37,401 nt of DNA from Bradyrhizobium yuanmingense (lineage in GTDB: Bacteria; Pseudomonadota; Alphaproteobacteria; Rhizobiales; Xanthobacteraceae). How positions within the stretch are numbered: the stretch's first letter is position 1; each line of letters begins with the position of its first letter. The stretch spans positions 1-37,401 of the forward strand of contig NZ_JARFML010000053.1 in NCBI RefSeq assembly GCF_029167105.1, written 5' to 3'. Position numbers and translations under genes: made by a program. Below are positions 15,993 through 22,912 of the stretch, one piece after another. The notes below the pieces were generated by a model. That model searched no databases and was not told the origin of the DNA. It saw nothing but the letters and a program-made list of their open reading frames with translations.

Positions 15993-17186
15993 TCAGGCCG
16001 GTTGCTGCTGCTCCACCCTTCGCAGCGCTCGTGGCACCGCCCGCAACCCGAACAGCGGCCGCAGCCAGGCAACGCGCCGGACGATCTCATAGCTCGCCAC
16101 ACATGTGAGCGCGGTCCCGACGATGACAATGGACGCTTCGATCCCAGCCGACAGACCGCTGTCGTGCAATTGATGCGCGATCACGATGATCGCGGTCTGA
16201 TGCACGATGTAGTATGGGAAGATCGCGTCGGTCAGATAGCGCCGCGCCGGGCTGTCGGCTGTGAAGGTGCGCCGCGCAAAGCCCAGCACAACGGCGATCG
16301 CGAGCCATTGATAACAGCCATAGGCCGAGGCGGCGAACCACTTCAGCGTGGGCGACGGCGCAAGCAGGCCGGCGCGTACCAGGATGAAGGCAGCGAAGCA
16401 GGCGGCCGCCGCCAGCAGGGCTGCCCAGCGCTGGCGCTCGAGTTCGCGCCAGATCCCCTCTTGCTTGGCCAGCAGGAAACCGATCAGGAAGGCCGTGGCG
16501 TGGTCCGCGTGGTTGTACCAGTCGCCGAACAGCGCGTGTGTCGACGGGAAAGCCGGGAACAGCACCAGGCGCCAGGCCGCATACAGCAGGCAGGGCGCGA
16601 TCAGGAGCCATGGGCCGGTGAGCGCACGAGCCAGCTTTCGGCCAAGCCAGTCAGCTCCGGCCGGCCATAACGCGAGCACGCCGATCAACGCCATGGTGTA
16701 GACCCACAGATAGACCACGAACCAGAGATGGTTCCAGGTCGGCAACACGATGCACGGCTTCGGACAGAATTGCGCGCCGAAGGCAAAGTAGTGCCTGGCG
16801 TAGAAATCGAAGAAGCCCGCGGGATAGCCGAGGCTTTCGACGATCTGGAGATAGGCCTGCGGCGGCACGATCACGAGCATGCCGAAGATCAGCGGGATCA
16901 GGAGCCGCGCCGATCGCGCGCCAGCAAGCGAGGCGAGGCCGGACTTGCCGAGCATGAAGCGGGTGGCAACCCCTGATACCAGGAACAGCAGCGACAGCCG
17001 CCACGGATTGAGGAAGAGCATCACCGGTTCCAGCCAGGTCAGCCGGTGCACGCTCTTGATGTGAAATCCCCAGGACACGTAGAGCATGCCGACGTGGTAG
17101 AAGATGAGCAGCGCGAAGGCTAAAATCCGCACCCAATCCAGGTCGATACGCCTTTCAGAGCTTTGGGATTGCTGTGGTGTTGTCAT
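15993..17186 (-). CDS. Membrane acyltransferase (acyltransferase 3 family), 397 aa
   Basis: The protein has about ten hydrophobic segments and the family-3 start Arg-Ile-Asp-Leu-Asp-Trp-Val-Arg, followed by an early His in Phe-Tyr-His-Val-Gly-Met-Leu that fits the conserved catalytic His. Late motifs such as Phe-Pro-Tyr-Tyr-Ile-Val-His-Gln are also typical. Members O-acylate cell-surface polysaccharides, glucans or lipids from the inner membrane. ATG 17186 has AGGAA upstream; the frame is open to 17312 but that part is hydrophilic and overlaps the divergent gene. It is divergent from the LytTR gene at 17246 with 59 bases between, so that regulator probably controls it. Confidence 0.88.
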   Translation of the reverse strand: MTTPQQSQSSERRIDLDWVRILAFALLIFYHVGMLYVSWGFHIKSVHRLTWLEPVMLFLNPWRLSLLFLVSGVATRFMLGKSGLASLAGARSARLLIPLIFGMLVIVPPQAYLQIVESLGYPAGFFDFYARHYFAFGAQFCPKPCIVLPTWNHLWFVVYLWVYTMALIGVLALWPAGADWLGRKLARALTGPWLLIAPCLLYAAWRLVLFPAFPSTHALFGDWYNHADHATAFLIGFLLAKQEGIWRELERQRWAALLAAAACFAAFILVRAGLLAPSPTLKWFAASAYGCYQWLAIAVVLGFARRTFTADSPARRYLTDAIFPYYIVHQTAIIVIAHQLHDSGLSAGIEASIVIVGTALTCVASYEIVRRVAWLRPLFGLRAVPRALRRVEQQQPA

Positions 17187-17245
17187 GGTTTTCTGTTCCT
17201 TGACGAGACGACAAACGCGGTTTTGGGGCCAGGACTGACACGAAA

Positions 17246-18217
17246 ATGGCTGACACCGAAAATGCTCCGCCTGCGGCGCGCGTCGAGCCGGTTTGGGATC
17301 AGAATCGGACACGAGGGGATGAGCCGCCGGCAGTTGGGACGAGTCGTGGGTCTTTCGGGATCGGCGGCGGCGACCGGATGATGTTCGCAGCGATCGCGGC
17401 CGTCGCGCTCGTGATCGGAATCGTCAATGCGTTTTCGTTCGCCCAGGACGCGGCCTGGCGCGGCGACAGCTACGACATCGGCCGGCGGCTGTTCTGGGAG
17501 TTGTCAAGTATCGCCGTCATCCTGCTGTTGCTGCCGATCCTGGTCTTGGCCGTCCGCCGCGTGCGCCGGACACCCGGCCTCGCCGCTCAGGCTGCGATCG
17601 GGGCGATCGCCCTGCTCGGCTTCTCCACCCTTCACATCACCGGCATGGTCGGGGTACGGAAGCTCGCGCTCTGGCTCGCCGGCGGCGCCTACGATTTCCG
17701 TTTCTCGCTCGCCACGGTCCTGTACGAATTCCGCAAAGACGCCGTGGCCTTTGTCCTGATCGCCGCCACGATCTGGCTGCTCGAAAGCCGGCGTGAGCTG
17801 AAGAGCGCGGCCGTCGCATCGTCGGCGCCGCCGACCCCGCCGCAGCCGTCGTCCCCCGATCTGATCTGGCTGCGCGACGGCACCAGCCGCATCCGCGTGG
17901 TGCCGCGCGAGATCCTCTGGGTCGCGTCCGCCGGCAATTACATCGAATACAGCCTCGCCGACGGCACCCAGCACCTCATACGAGGCACGCTGGCGGCGGC
18001 GGAAAGCGAGCTGGCGCGCTTTTCCATCGTTCGCGTCCACCGGACCAAGCTCGCCAATCTCGACCGGGTGCGCGGCGTGGACCTCAAACCATCCGGAGAT
18101 TTCGAGCTCGCCTTCGACAACGGCCAGACGCTCGGCGGCAGCCGGCGCTACCGGCCGGCGGTCGCCTCGCTCGGAAGCCGAACCGCGGCAGCGGGAATCG
18201 CCCCAGGCGCCCCCTAA
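17246..18217 (+). CDS. Membrane-anchored LytTR-family transcriptional regulator, 323 aa
   Basis: Residues 1-45 are a hydrophilic start. Residues 46 to about 190 hold four hydrophobic segments, and after a Pro/Ser-rich linker residues 205-300 form a LytTR DNA-binding domain. The last is recognised by Val-Ala-Ser-Ala-Gly-Asn-Tyr-Ile-Glu-Tyr, a typical Phe-x-Ile-Val-Arg-Val-His-Arg-Thr (here Phe-Ser-Ile-Val) and Gly-Gly-Ser-Arg-Arg-Tyr-Arg. It lacks a response-regulator receiver domain, so the signal must come through the membrane part. A direct membrane sensor-regulator is the simplest reading. Its partner is probably the divergent acyltransferase gene. Confidence 0.88.
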   Translation: MADTENAPPAARVEPVWDQNRTRGDEPPAVGTSRGSFGIGGGDRMMFAAIAAVALVIGIVNAFSFAQDAAWRGDSYDIGRRLFWELSSIAVILLLLPILVLAVRRVRRTPGLAAQAAIGAIALLGFSTLHITGMVGVRKLALWLAGGAYDFRFSLATVLYEFRKDAVAFVLIAATIWLLESRRELKSAAVASSAPPTPPQPSSPDLIWLRDGTSRIRVVPREILWVASAGNYIEYSLADGTQHLIRGTLAAAESELARFSIVRVHRTKLANLDRVRGVDLKPSGDFELAFDNGQTLGGSRRYRPAVASLGSRTAAAGIAPGAP

Positions 18218-18565
18218 ACAGTCGTGATTTCAATGAGTTGGATAGCGCCCTTCGGCAGGACGGCCGGCTCTTGCCGTGCTTCGGTTGATTCAGGCAGGTC
18301 CAGGTCGCGGCAGGCAAGCCAGAGATGACAATGCCATGACTGGCTAAGCTCTTGAGCTGATTGAGAGATGTCGAAGAAGCTTGCTTTTTGACCCTGGCCT
18401 TGTGTTAGAAGCGCGCGTCAGTTCACCTGCGCGCCACTCGCGCATCATCCGAGGGCGCGCCTCTCCACCCTTCATCCGTGCTCTCGTTGGCGGCAACGCT
18501 GCGAGAGCCACAATCGGACGATTGCGCAGGGATCACTTCCAAGGGACTTAGATCAGAGATCATCG
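18218..18565. other. Intergenic stretch before the alpha/beta hydrolase
   Basis: No convincing ORF is present in these 348 bases. A dyad pairs CTCTCG (18481-18486) with CGAGAG (18502-18507) about 60 bases upstream of the hydrolase start. A GCGCGC direct/inverted motif occurs twice near 18410-18440. A TTGACC at 18388-18393 has no good -10 partner at the usual distance. A long leader for the hydrolase mRNA is possible, but no known RNA element is recognised. Confidence 0.4.
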
Positions 18566-19213
18566 ATGCCTGAAGTCATTTTCACCGGCCCTGCCGGCCG
18601 CCTCGAGGGCCGTTATCACCCGGCCAAGCAGAAGAACGCGCCGATCGCGATGATCCTGCATCCGCATCCGCAGTTCCACGGTACGATGAACCATCAGATC
18701 GTGTACCAGTGCTACTACGCCTTCGCCCATCGCGGCTTCTCGGTGCTGCGCTTCAACTTCCGCGGCGTCGGCCGCAGCCAGGGCTCGTTCGACCACGGCA
18801 CCGGCGAATTGTCGGATGCGGCCGCCGCGCTCGATTGGGCGCAGACCATCAATCCCGAGGCGCGCGCCTGCTGGGTCGCCGGCTTCTCCTTCGGCGCCTG
18901 GATCGGCATGCAGCTCTTGATGCGCCGCCCCGAGGTCGAGGGCTTCATCTCGATCGCGCCGCCGGCCAACCTCTACGACTTCTCGTTCCTCGCGCCCTGC
19001 CCGTCCTCAGGCCTGATCGTGCATGGCGAGAAGGATGCCGTGGTGCCGCCCAAGGACGTCAACACGCTGGTCGAGAAGCTGAAGACGCAGAAGGGCATCG
19101 TGATCGATCAGCAGATCATCCCCGGCGCCAACCACTTCTTCGATTCCAAGCTCGAGCCGCTGATGGAAACCATCACCGCCTATCTGGATATGCGCCTCGC
19201 CAACGTGCGGTGA
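18566..19213 (+). CDS. Alpha/beta hydrolase, 215 aa
   Basis: The nucleophile Ser108 lies in Gly-Phe-Ser-Phe-Gly, the acid is probably the Asp in Gly-Glu-Lys-Asp-Ala-Val-Val, and the His is in Gly-Ala-Asn-His-Phe-Phe. An early His-Pro-His-Pro motif and Arg-Phe-Asn-Phe-Arg-Gly-Val-Gly-Arg-Ser are typical of the small hydrolase family found across proteobacteria, related to dienelactone hydrolases. All catalytic residues are present, so the enzyme should be active, but the substrate cannot be named. No signal peptide is seen. It converges with the SMR gene at 19224 with only ten bases between the stop codons. Confidence 0.88.
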   Translation: MPEVIFTGPAGRLEGRYHPAKQKNAPIAMILHPHPQFHGTMNHQIVYQCYYAFAHRGFSVLRFNFRGVGRSQGSFDHGTGELSDAAAALDWAQTINPEARACWVAGFSFGAWIGMQLLMRRPEVEGFISIAPPANLYDFSFLAPCPSSGLIVHGEKDAVVPPKDVNTLVEKLKTQKGIVIDQQIIPGANHFFDSKLEPLMETITAYLDMRLANVR

Positions 19214-19223
19214 AGGCTGCCGC

Positions 19224-19547
19224 TCAAGCCAGCTTGAGCGTGACGATCCCCATCAAGACGAGCGCGATGCCGGCAAGCTTCATCGCGCTCAAGGTCTCGC
19301 CGAACAGCACCACTCCCATCAGGAACGTGCCGGCCGCGCCGATGCCGGTCCACACCGAATAGGCGACGCCGACCTCGAGCACCTTCAAGGCGCGCCCGAG
19401 CAGGAATACGAAGGCAGCGAGAAGCACGAGCGAGGCGATGCTCCAGCCGGGACGGGTGTAGCCTTCGGCATATTTCATGGCGATCGCCCAGCCGACGTCG
19501 AGCAGGCCCGCGATCACCAGCATGAGCCACGCGAGGGATTGCGACAT
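19224..19547 (-). CDS. Small multidrug resistance (SMR) family exporter, SugE/Gdx-like, 107 aa
   Basis: The protein has four hydrophobic helices and the length of SMR transporters. Gly-Trp-Ala-Ile-x-x-Lys-Tyr in helix 1 and Val-Trp-Thr-Gly-Ile-Gly-Ala-Ala-Gly-Thr in helix 3 are of the SugE/Gdx type, whose characterised members export guanidinium. The membrane-embedded Glu required in EmrE and Gdx is replaced by Asp17 (codon GAC). This may alter or weaken proton coupling. ATG 19547 is the natural start; the open frame further upstream to 19697 overlaps the GST gene and is not SMR-like. The start lies ten bases downstream of the GST stop, so the two genes are probably co-transcribed. Confidence 0.88.
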   Translation of the reverse strand: MSQSLAWLMLVIAGLLDVGWAIAMKYAEGYTRPGWSIASLVLLAAFVFLLGRALKVLEVGVAYSVWTGIGAAGTFLMGVVLFGETLSAMKLAGIALVLMGIVTLKLA

Positions 19548-19557
19548 CGGACCGGGC

Positions 19558-20235
19558 TCACGCCGCGAGCTTGAGCAGATGCGCATCGTGGCGAACGAGG
19601 AAGGCGCGCAGCAATTGCGGATAGTCGGCGCCGACCGCGGTGCGCACACTCGGACGTTTCGCGAGCACGGAGCGCCACGCGCGGACCTTCGGCACATCGC
19701 GGAAGATGCCGTGCTCGGTCAGCTCGTCGAACAGATCGAAATAGCGGAAGACTGGCGCGAACACGGCATCGACCAGACTGAATTGCTCGCCGGAGAAGAA
19801 GGGGCCTGCGCCTAGCGCGGCTTCGACGCGCGCAAACTTCGCAACCAGCGCCTGCCGCTTGCTTTCGAACGTCGCGGCGTCAGTGGTCGTTTCGAAGCCC
19901 CAGAGGTCGCCGAGGACCGCCGAGCCGAATTCCATCCAGGCGCGATGCTCGGCCCGCTTCAGCGCGTCGACCGGATGCAGCTTCGCGCCGCCTTGGGTTT
20001 CCTCGATGTATTCGCAGATCACGTTGCTCTCGAACAGCGCGACCTCGCCCTGCTCCGTCGTCACCACCAGCACCGGCACCTTGCCGAGCGGCGAGAGCTT
20101 TAGAAACCAGTCGGGCTTGTTGGCGAGATCAATGTCGATCCGCTCGAACGGTACGCCCTTCTCTTTCAGAGCGATCACCGCGCGCTGCACGTAGGGGCAA
20201 AGCTTGTGGCTGATCAATTTCAGTGAAGCGGTCAT
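19558..20235 (-). CDS. Glutathione S-transferase, 225 aa
   Basis: The N-terminal thioredoxin-like domain has Leu-Cys-Pro-Tyr-Val-Gln-Arg near residue 13, an omega-like active-site Cys, followed by Gly-Lys-Val-Pro-Val-Leu and Leu-Phe-Glu-Ser-Asn-Val-Ile for glutathione binding. An all-helical C-terminal domain follows, with Phe-Ser-Leu-Val-Asp-Ala-Val. It likely conjugates glutathione to electrophiles or reduces mixed disulfides in the cytoplasm. ATG 20235 is chosen because the in-frame ATG at 20292 would place the operators and the -10 box inside the coding region. Expression is probably controlled by a repressor on the triple-operator promoter at 20255-20317. Confidence 0.88.
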   Translation of the reverse strand: MTASLKLISHKLCPYVQRAVIALKEKGVPFERIDIDLANKPDWFLKLSPLGKVPVLVVTTEQGEVALFESNVICEYIEETQGGAKLHPVDALKRAEHRAWMEFGSAVLGDLWGFETTTDAATFESKRQALVAKFARVEAALGAGPFFSGEQFSLVDAVFAPVFRYFDLFDELTEHGIFRDVPKVRAWRSVLAKRPSVRTAVGADYPQLLRAFLVRHDAHLLKLAA

Positions 20236-20254
20236 GGCGCAATCTCGACGGTTA

Positions 20255-20317
20255 GATGCAACTGCATCCAATATAGATGCACTTGCATCCATTCGTCAAG
20301 ATCGATGCATTCGCATC
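20255..20317 (-). promoter_or_regulatory. Promoter with three GATGC-N4-GCATC operators upstream of the GST gene
   Basis: On the minus strand TTGACG (20294-20299) and TATATT (20270-20275) form a good promoter with an 18-base spacer. Three perfect palindromes GATGC-N4-GCATC lie at 20255-20268, 20276-20289 and 20304-20317. The middle one fills most of the spacer next to the -10 box, the downstream one overlaps the expected transcription start, and the upstream one is four bases beyond the -35 box. This is the arrangement expected for repression. The regulator is unknown and I see no candidate gene beside it. Confidence 0.7.
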
Positions 20318-20332
20318 AACCGAGCGTGATCC

Positions 20333-21436
20333 TCAGGGCCTTGCGATCACCCCGCCGGTCATCGGCATCGGCACGCCCGTGGTAGCGGGATACGACAGCG
20401 GCAGGCCCTTCAGGCCGCGGGCGGCGAGGAAGCCGAAGGCCTGGGCTTCGATGGCGTCGGACGCCCAGCCGAGGGTCTCGGCGGCCTCGACGGTGGCTGA
20501 TCCCACCCGCTCCCGCAGCATCCGCAGCAGGGTGAGGTTGCGGGCGCCGCCGCCGCAGACGATCCAGCTCCGCGGCCGGCGCGGCAGCAGCGGAATGATG
20601 CGGGCGATCGCGGCCGCGGTGAAGGCGGTCAGCGTCGCCGCGCCGTCGGCCGGTGCGACGTCGCCGAGCTTGAGGGCCGCGAAATCGTTGCGGTCGAGCG
20701 ATTTCGGTGGAGGCAGCGCGAAGAACGGCAACTCCAGAGCCCGCGCGATCCAGGCCTCGTCCACCTTGCCGAGCGCAGCGAATTTGCCTTCCGCATCGAA
20801 CGCCTGGTTCATGGTGCGGTACATGAAATCGTCCAGCAACGCGTTGCCGGGGCCGGTGTCGCAGGCGATCAACGCATCGTTGCCGTCGATATAGGTGATG
20901 TTGGAGACACCGCCGATATTAACCACGACGATCGGCCCTTCGCGCTCCAGCGACTGGGCCAGCGCGCGGTGATAGACGGGTACGAAGGGCGCGCCCTGCC
21001 CGCCGGCCTCGACATCGGCGGCGCGGAAATCGAACATCACCGGAATATGGATCGCCCTGGCCAGTGCGGGCCCATCGCCGATCTGCACGGTCAGCCGTCT
21101 CTCGGGCCGGTGCAGCACGGTCTGGCCGTGGAAGCCGACAATGTCGACGTCCTCCGCCCTCATCCGGTTCTGGGCGAGGAAGGCTGCGACCGCCTCGGCA
21201 TGAGCCTGGGTCACCGCACGCTCGGCATCGCCCAGAATGCCCGGGCGGGCATCGCGTTGCTGCAGATGCACGGCCTCGCTCAAGGCCTGGCGCAGCAGGT
21301 TGCGCTCGGCCGGGCCGTAGGGCCGGTAGCCGGAGGGCCCGAACGCCTTCACCTGCTTTCCGTCGGTTTCGATCAGCGCGACATCCACCCCGTCCAGCGA
21401 GGTGCCGCTCATCAAACCGAGTGCCGTCAACATCAT
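20333..21436 (-). CDS. anmK: Anhydro-N-acetylmuramic acid kinase AnmK, 367 aa
   Basis: The product opens with Ala-Leu-Gly-Leu-Met-Ser-Gly-Thr-Ser-Leu-Asp-Gly-Val-Asp, the nucleotide-binding signature of AnmK. Further family motifs are Gly-Phe-His-Gly-Gln-Thr-Val, Val-Asn-Ile-Gly-Gly-Val-Ser-Asn and Asp-Thr-Gly-Pro-Gly-Asn. The enzyme opens and phosphorylates 1,6-anhydro-MurNAc during cell wall recycling in the cytoplasm, giving MurNAc-6-phosphate. Length is normal. Two adjacent ATG codons at 21436 and 21433 are possible starts. The gene is divergent from tyrS; this anmK/tyrS neighbourhood is common in alphaproteobacteria. Confidence 0.95.
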   Translation of the reverse strand: MMLTALGLMSGTSLDGVDVALIETDGKQVKAFGPSGYRPYGPAERNLLRQALSEAVHLQQRDARPGILGDAERAVTQAHAEAVAAFLAQNRMRAEDVDIVGFHGQTVLHRPERRLTVQIGDGPALARAIHIPVMFDFRAADVEAGGQGAPFVPVYHRALAQSLEREGPIVVVNIGGVSNITYIDGNDALIACDTGPGNALLDDFMYRTMNQAFDAEGKFAALGKVDEAWIARALELPFFALPPPKSLDRNDFAALKLGDVAPADGAATLTAFTAAAIARIIPLLPRRPRSWIVCGGGARNLTLLRMLRERVGSATVEAAETLGWASDAIEAQAFGFLAARGLKGLPLSYPATTGVPMPMTGGVIARP

Positions 21437-21497
21437 GGACCAGCGTCCTCAAGAAACCCACCCTGGCATGCCGATCTTGTGCCAGAGGGACACATCT

Positions 21498-21503
21498 TAT
21501 AAT
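21498..21503 (+). promoter_or_regulatory. -10 box of a likely tyrS promoter
   Basis: A perfect TATAAT lies 99 bases upstream of the tyrS start in the divergent anmK/tyrS region. The -35 region is poor: TTGTGC would be 15 bases away. The assignment is tentative. Confidence 0.4.
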
Positions 21504-21602
21504 GCCAACGCGCCAAGTGGCGGGCGGCCGAACGGGTTCCCCCGGAAGACCCTTAAATTGCGCCCGAAACGGTAAACCAAGAATTGTCAGGCACGCCGAC
21601 AG

Positions 21603-22856
21603 ATGACTGTATTTAAATCGGATTTCCTCAACACCCTGCAGGAACGTGGATTCATCCACCAATGCTCCGATTTCGAGGGGCTGGACGCGCTCGCCGCCAA
21701 GGGCGAGGCCACCACCTATGTCGGCTACGATTGCACCGCCCGCTCGCTGCATATCGGCAACTACCTGACCATGATGATGCTGCATTGGCTGCAGCAGTCC
21801 GGCAACAAGCCGATCACGCTGATGGGCGGCGGCACCACCATGGTGGGCGATCCCTCCGGCAAGGACGAGACGCGCGCGATGCGCACCATTGCCGAGATCG
21901 AGGCCAACAAGGAATCGATCCGCGGCGTGTTCGCCAAGGTGCTGCGCTACGGCGCCGGCAAGAGCGACGCCGTCATGCTCGACAATGCGGAATGGCTGAC
22001 CAAGCTGAACTGGATCGAGATGCTGCGCGACGTCGGCCGGCATTTCTCGGTCAACCGCATGCTGACCATGGATTCGGTGCGGCTGCGCCTCGAGCGCGAG
22101 CAGGAGATGAGCTTCATCGAGTTCAATTACATGGTCTGCCAGGCCTACGACTTCGTCGAGCTGGCCAAGCGCACCGGCTGCCGCCTCCAGATGGGTGGCT
22201 CGGACCAGTGGGGCAACATCATCATGGGCGTCGATCTCGGCCGCCGCATGGGCACGCACCAGTTGTTCGCGCTGACGACGCCGCTGCTGACGACCGCCTC
22301 GGGTGCCAAGATGGGCAAGACCGCGCAAGGCGCAGTGTGGCTCAACGCCGACCAGTTCAGCCCGTACGATTTCTGGCAGTACTGGCGCAACACCGAGGAT
22401 GCCGACGTCGGCAAGTTCCTGAAGCTGTTCACGACGCTGCCGATGGCCGAGATCAGGAAGCTCGAAGCGCTCGGCGGCTCGGAGATCAACGAGGCCAAGA
22501 AGGTGCTCGCAACCGAAGCGACCGCTCTGCTGCACGGCCGCGACGCCGCGAACGAAGCCGCAGAGACCGCGCGCCGCACCTTCGAGGAAGGCGCGCTCGC
22601 CGAGAGCCTGCCGACCGTGGAAATTCCGCGCGGCGAGCTCGACGCCGGCCTCGGCGTGCTCAACGCCTTCGTCAAGGCCGGCCTCGTCGGCTCCAACGGC
22701 GAAGCCAGGCGCCAGATCAAAGGCGGCGGCCTGCGCGTCAACGATGTATCAGTCACCGACGAGAAGATGGCGCTGTCGGCAGGCCACCTGACGCCGGAAG
22801 GCGTGATCAAGCTGTCCTTCGGCAAGAAGAAGCACGTGCTCATCAGGCCTGCATAG
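21603..22856 (+). CDS. tyrS: Tyrosyl-tRNA synthetase, 417 aa
   Basis: The class I signature HIGH is seen as Ser-Leu-His-Ile-Gly-Asn-Tyr near residue 50, and the KMSKS loop as Ala-Lys-Met-Gly-Lys-Thr. Tyr-binding residues in Gly-Gly-Ser-Asp-Gln-Trp-Gly-Asn are present. An S4 RNA-binding domain at about 350-417 has Gly-Glu-Ala-Arg-Arg-Gln-Ile-Lys-Gly-Gly-Gly-Leu-Arg-Val-Asn. It charges tRNA-Tyr with tyrosine in the cytoplasm. The length is typical for the TyrRS with the KMGKT variant loop. It is followed closely by an MFS transporter gene, but a hairpin lies between them. Confidence 0.97.
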   Translation: MTVFKSDFLNTLQERGFIHQCSDFEGLDALAAKGEATTYVGYDCTARSLHIGNYLTMMMLHWLQQSGNKPITLMGGGTTMVGDPSGKDETRAMRTIAEIEANKESIRGVFAKVLRYGAGKSDAVMLDNAEWLTKLNWIEMLRDVGRHFSVNRMLTMDSVRLRLEREQEMSFIEFNYMVCQAYDFVELAKRTGCRLQMGGSDQWGNIIMGVDLGRRMGTHQLFALTTPLLTTASGAKMGKTAQGAVWLNADQFSPYDFWQYWRNTEDADVGKFLKLFTTLPMAEIRKLEALGGSEINEAKKVLATEATALLHGRDAANEAAETARRTFEEGALAESLPTVEIPRGELDAGLGVLNAFVKAGLVGSNGEARRQIKGGGLRVNDVSVTDEKMALSAGHLTPEGVIKLSFGKKKHVLIRPA

Positions 22857-22878
22857 GCGTATGAGCTTTTCACTGCTT

Positions 22879-22908
22879 GTCAGGGCGCACGGATGCGCGC
22901 TCCCTGAC
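22879..22908 (+). terminator. Hairpin between tyrS and the MFS gene
   Basis: GTCAGGG (22879-22885) pairs perfectly with CCCTGAC (22902-22908), with inner CGC/GCG pairing. It ends four bases before the likely ATG of the MFS gene. There is no U-run. It may terminate tyrS transcription or shield the start region of the next gene. Confidence 0.4.
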
Positions 22909-22912
22909 GGCA

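Noticed and set aside
18388..18410. TTGACC...TTAGAA as a promoter upstream of the alpha/beta hydrolase
   Set aside because: The spacing is only 11 bases, too short for a sigma-70 promoter.
20236..20292. N-terminal extension of the GST to ATG 20292
   Set aside because: It would be translated from the operators and the -10 box, and the normal GST fold starts at ATG 20235.
20919..22535. Minus-strand frame of 538 codons across tyrS and anmK
   Set aside because: Both genes are certain; the frame has no domain and bridges a divergent promoter region.
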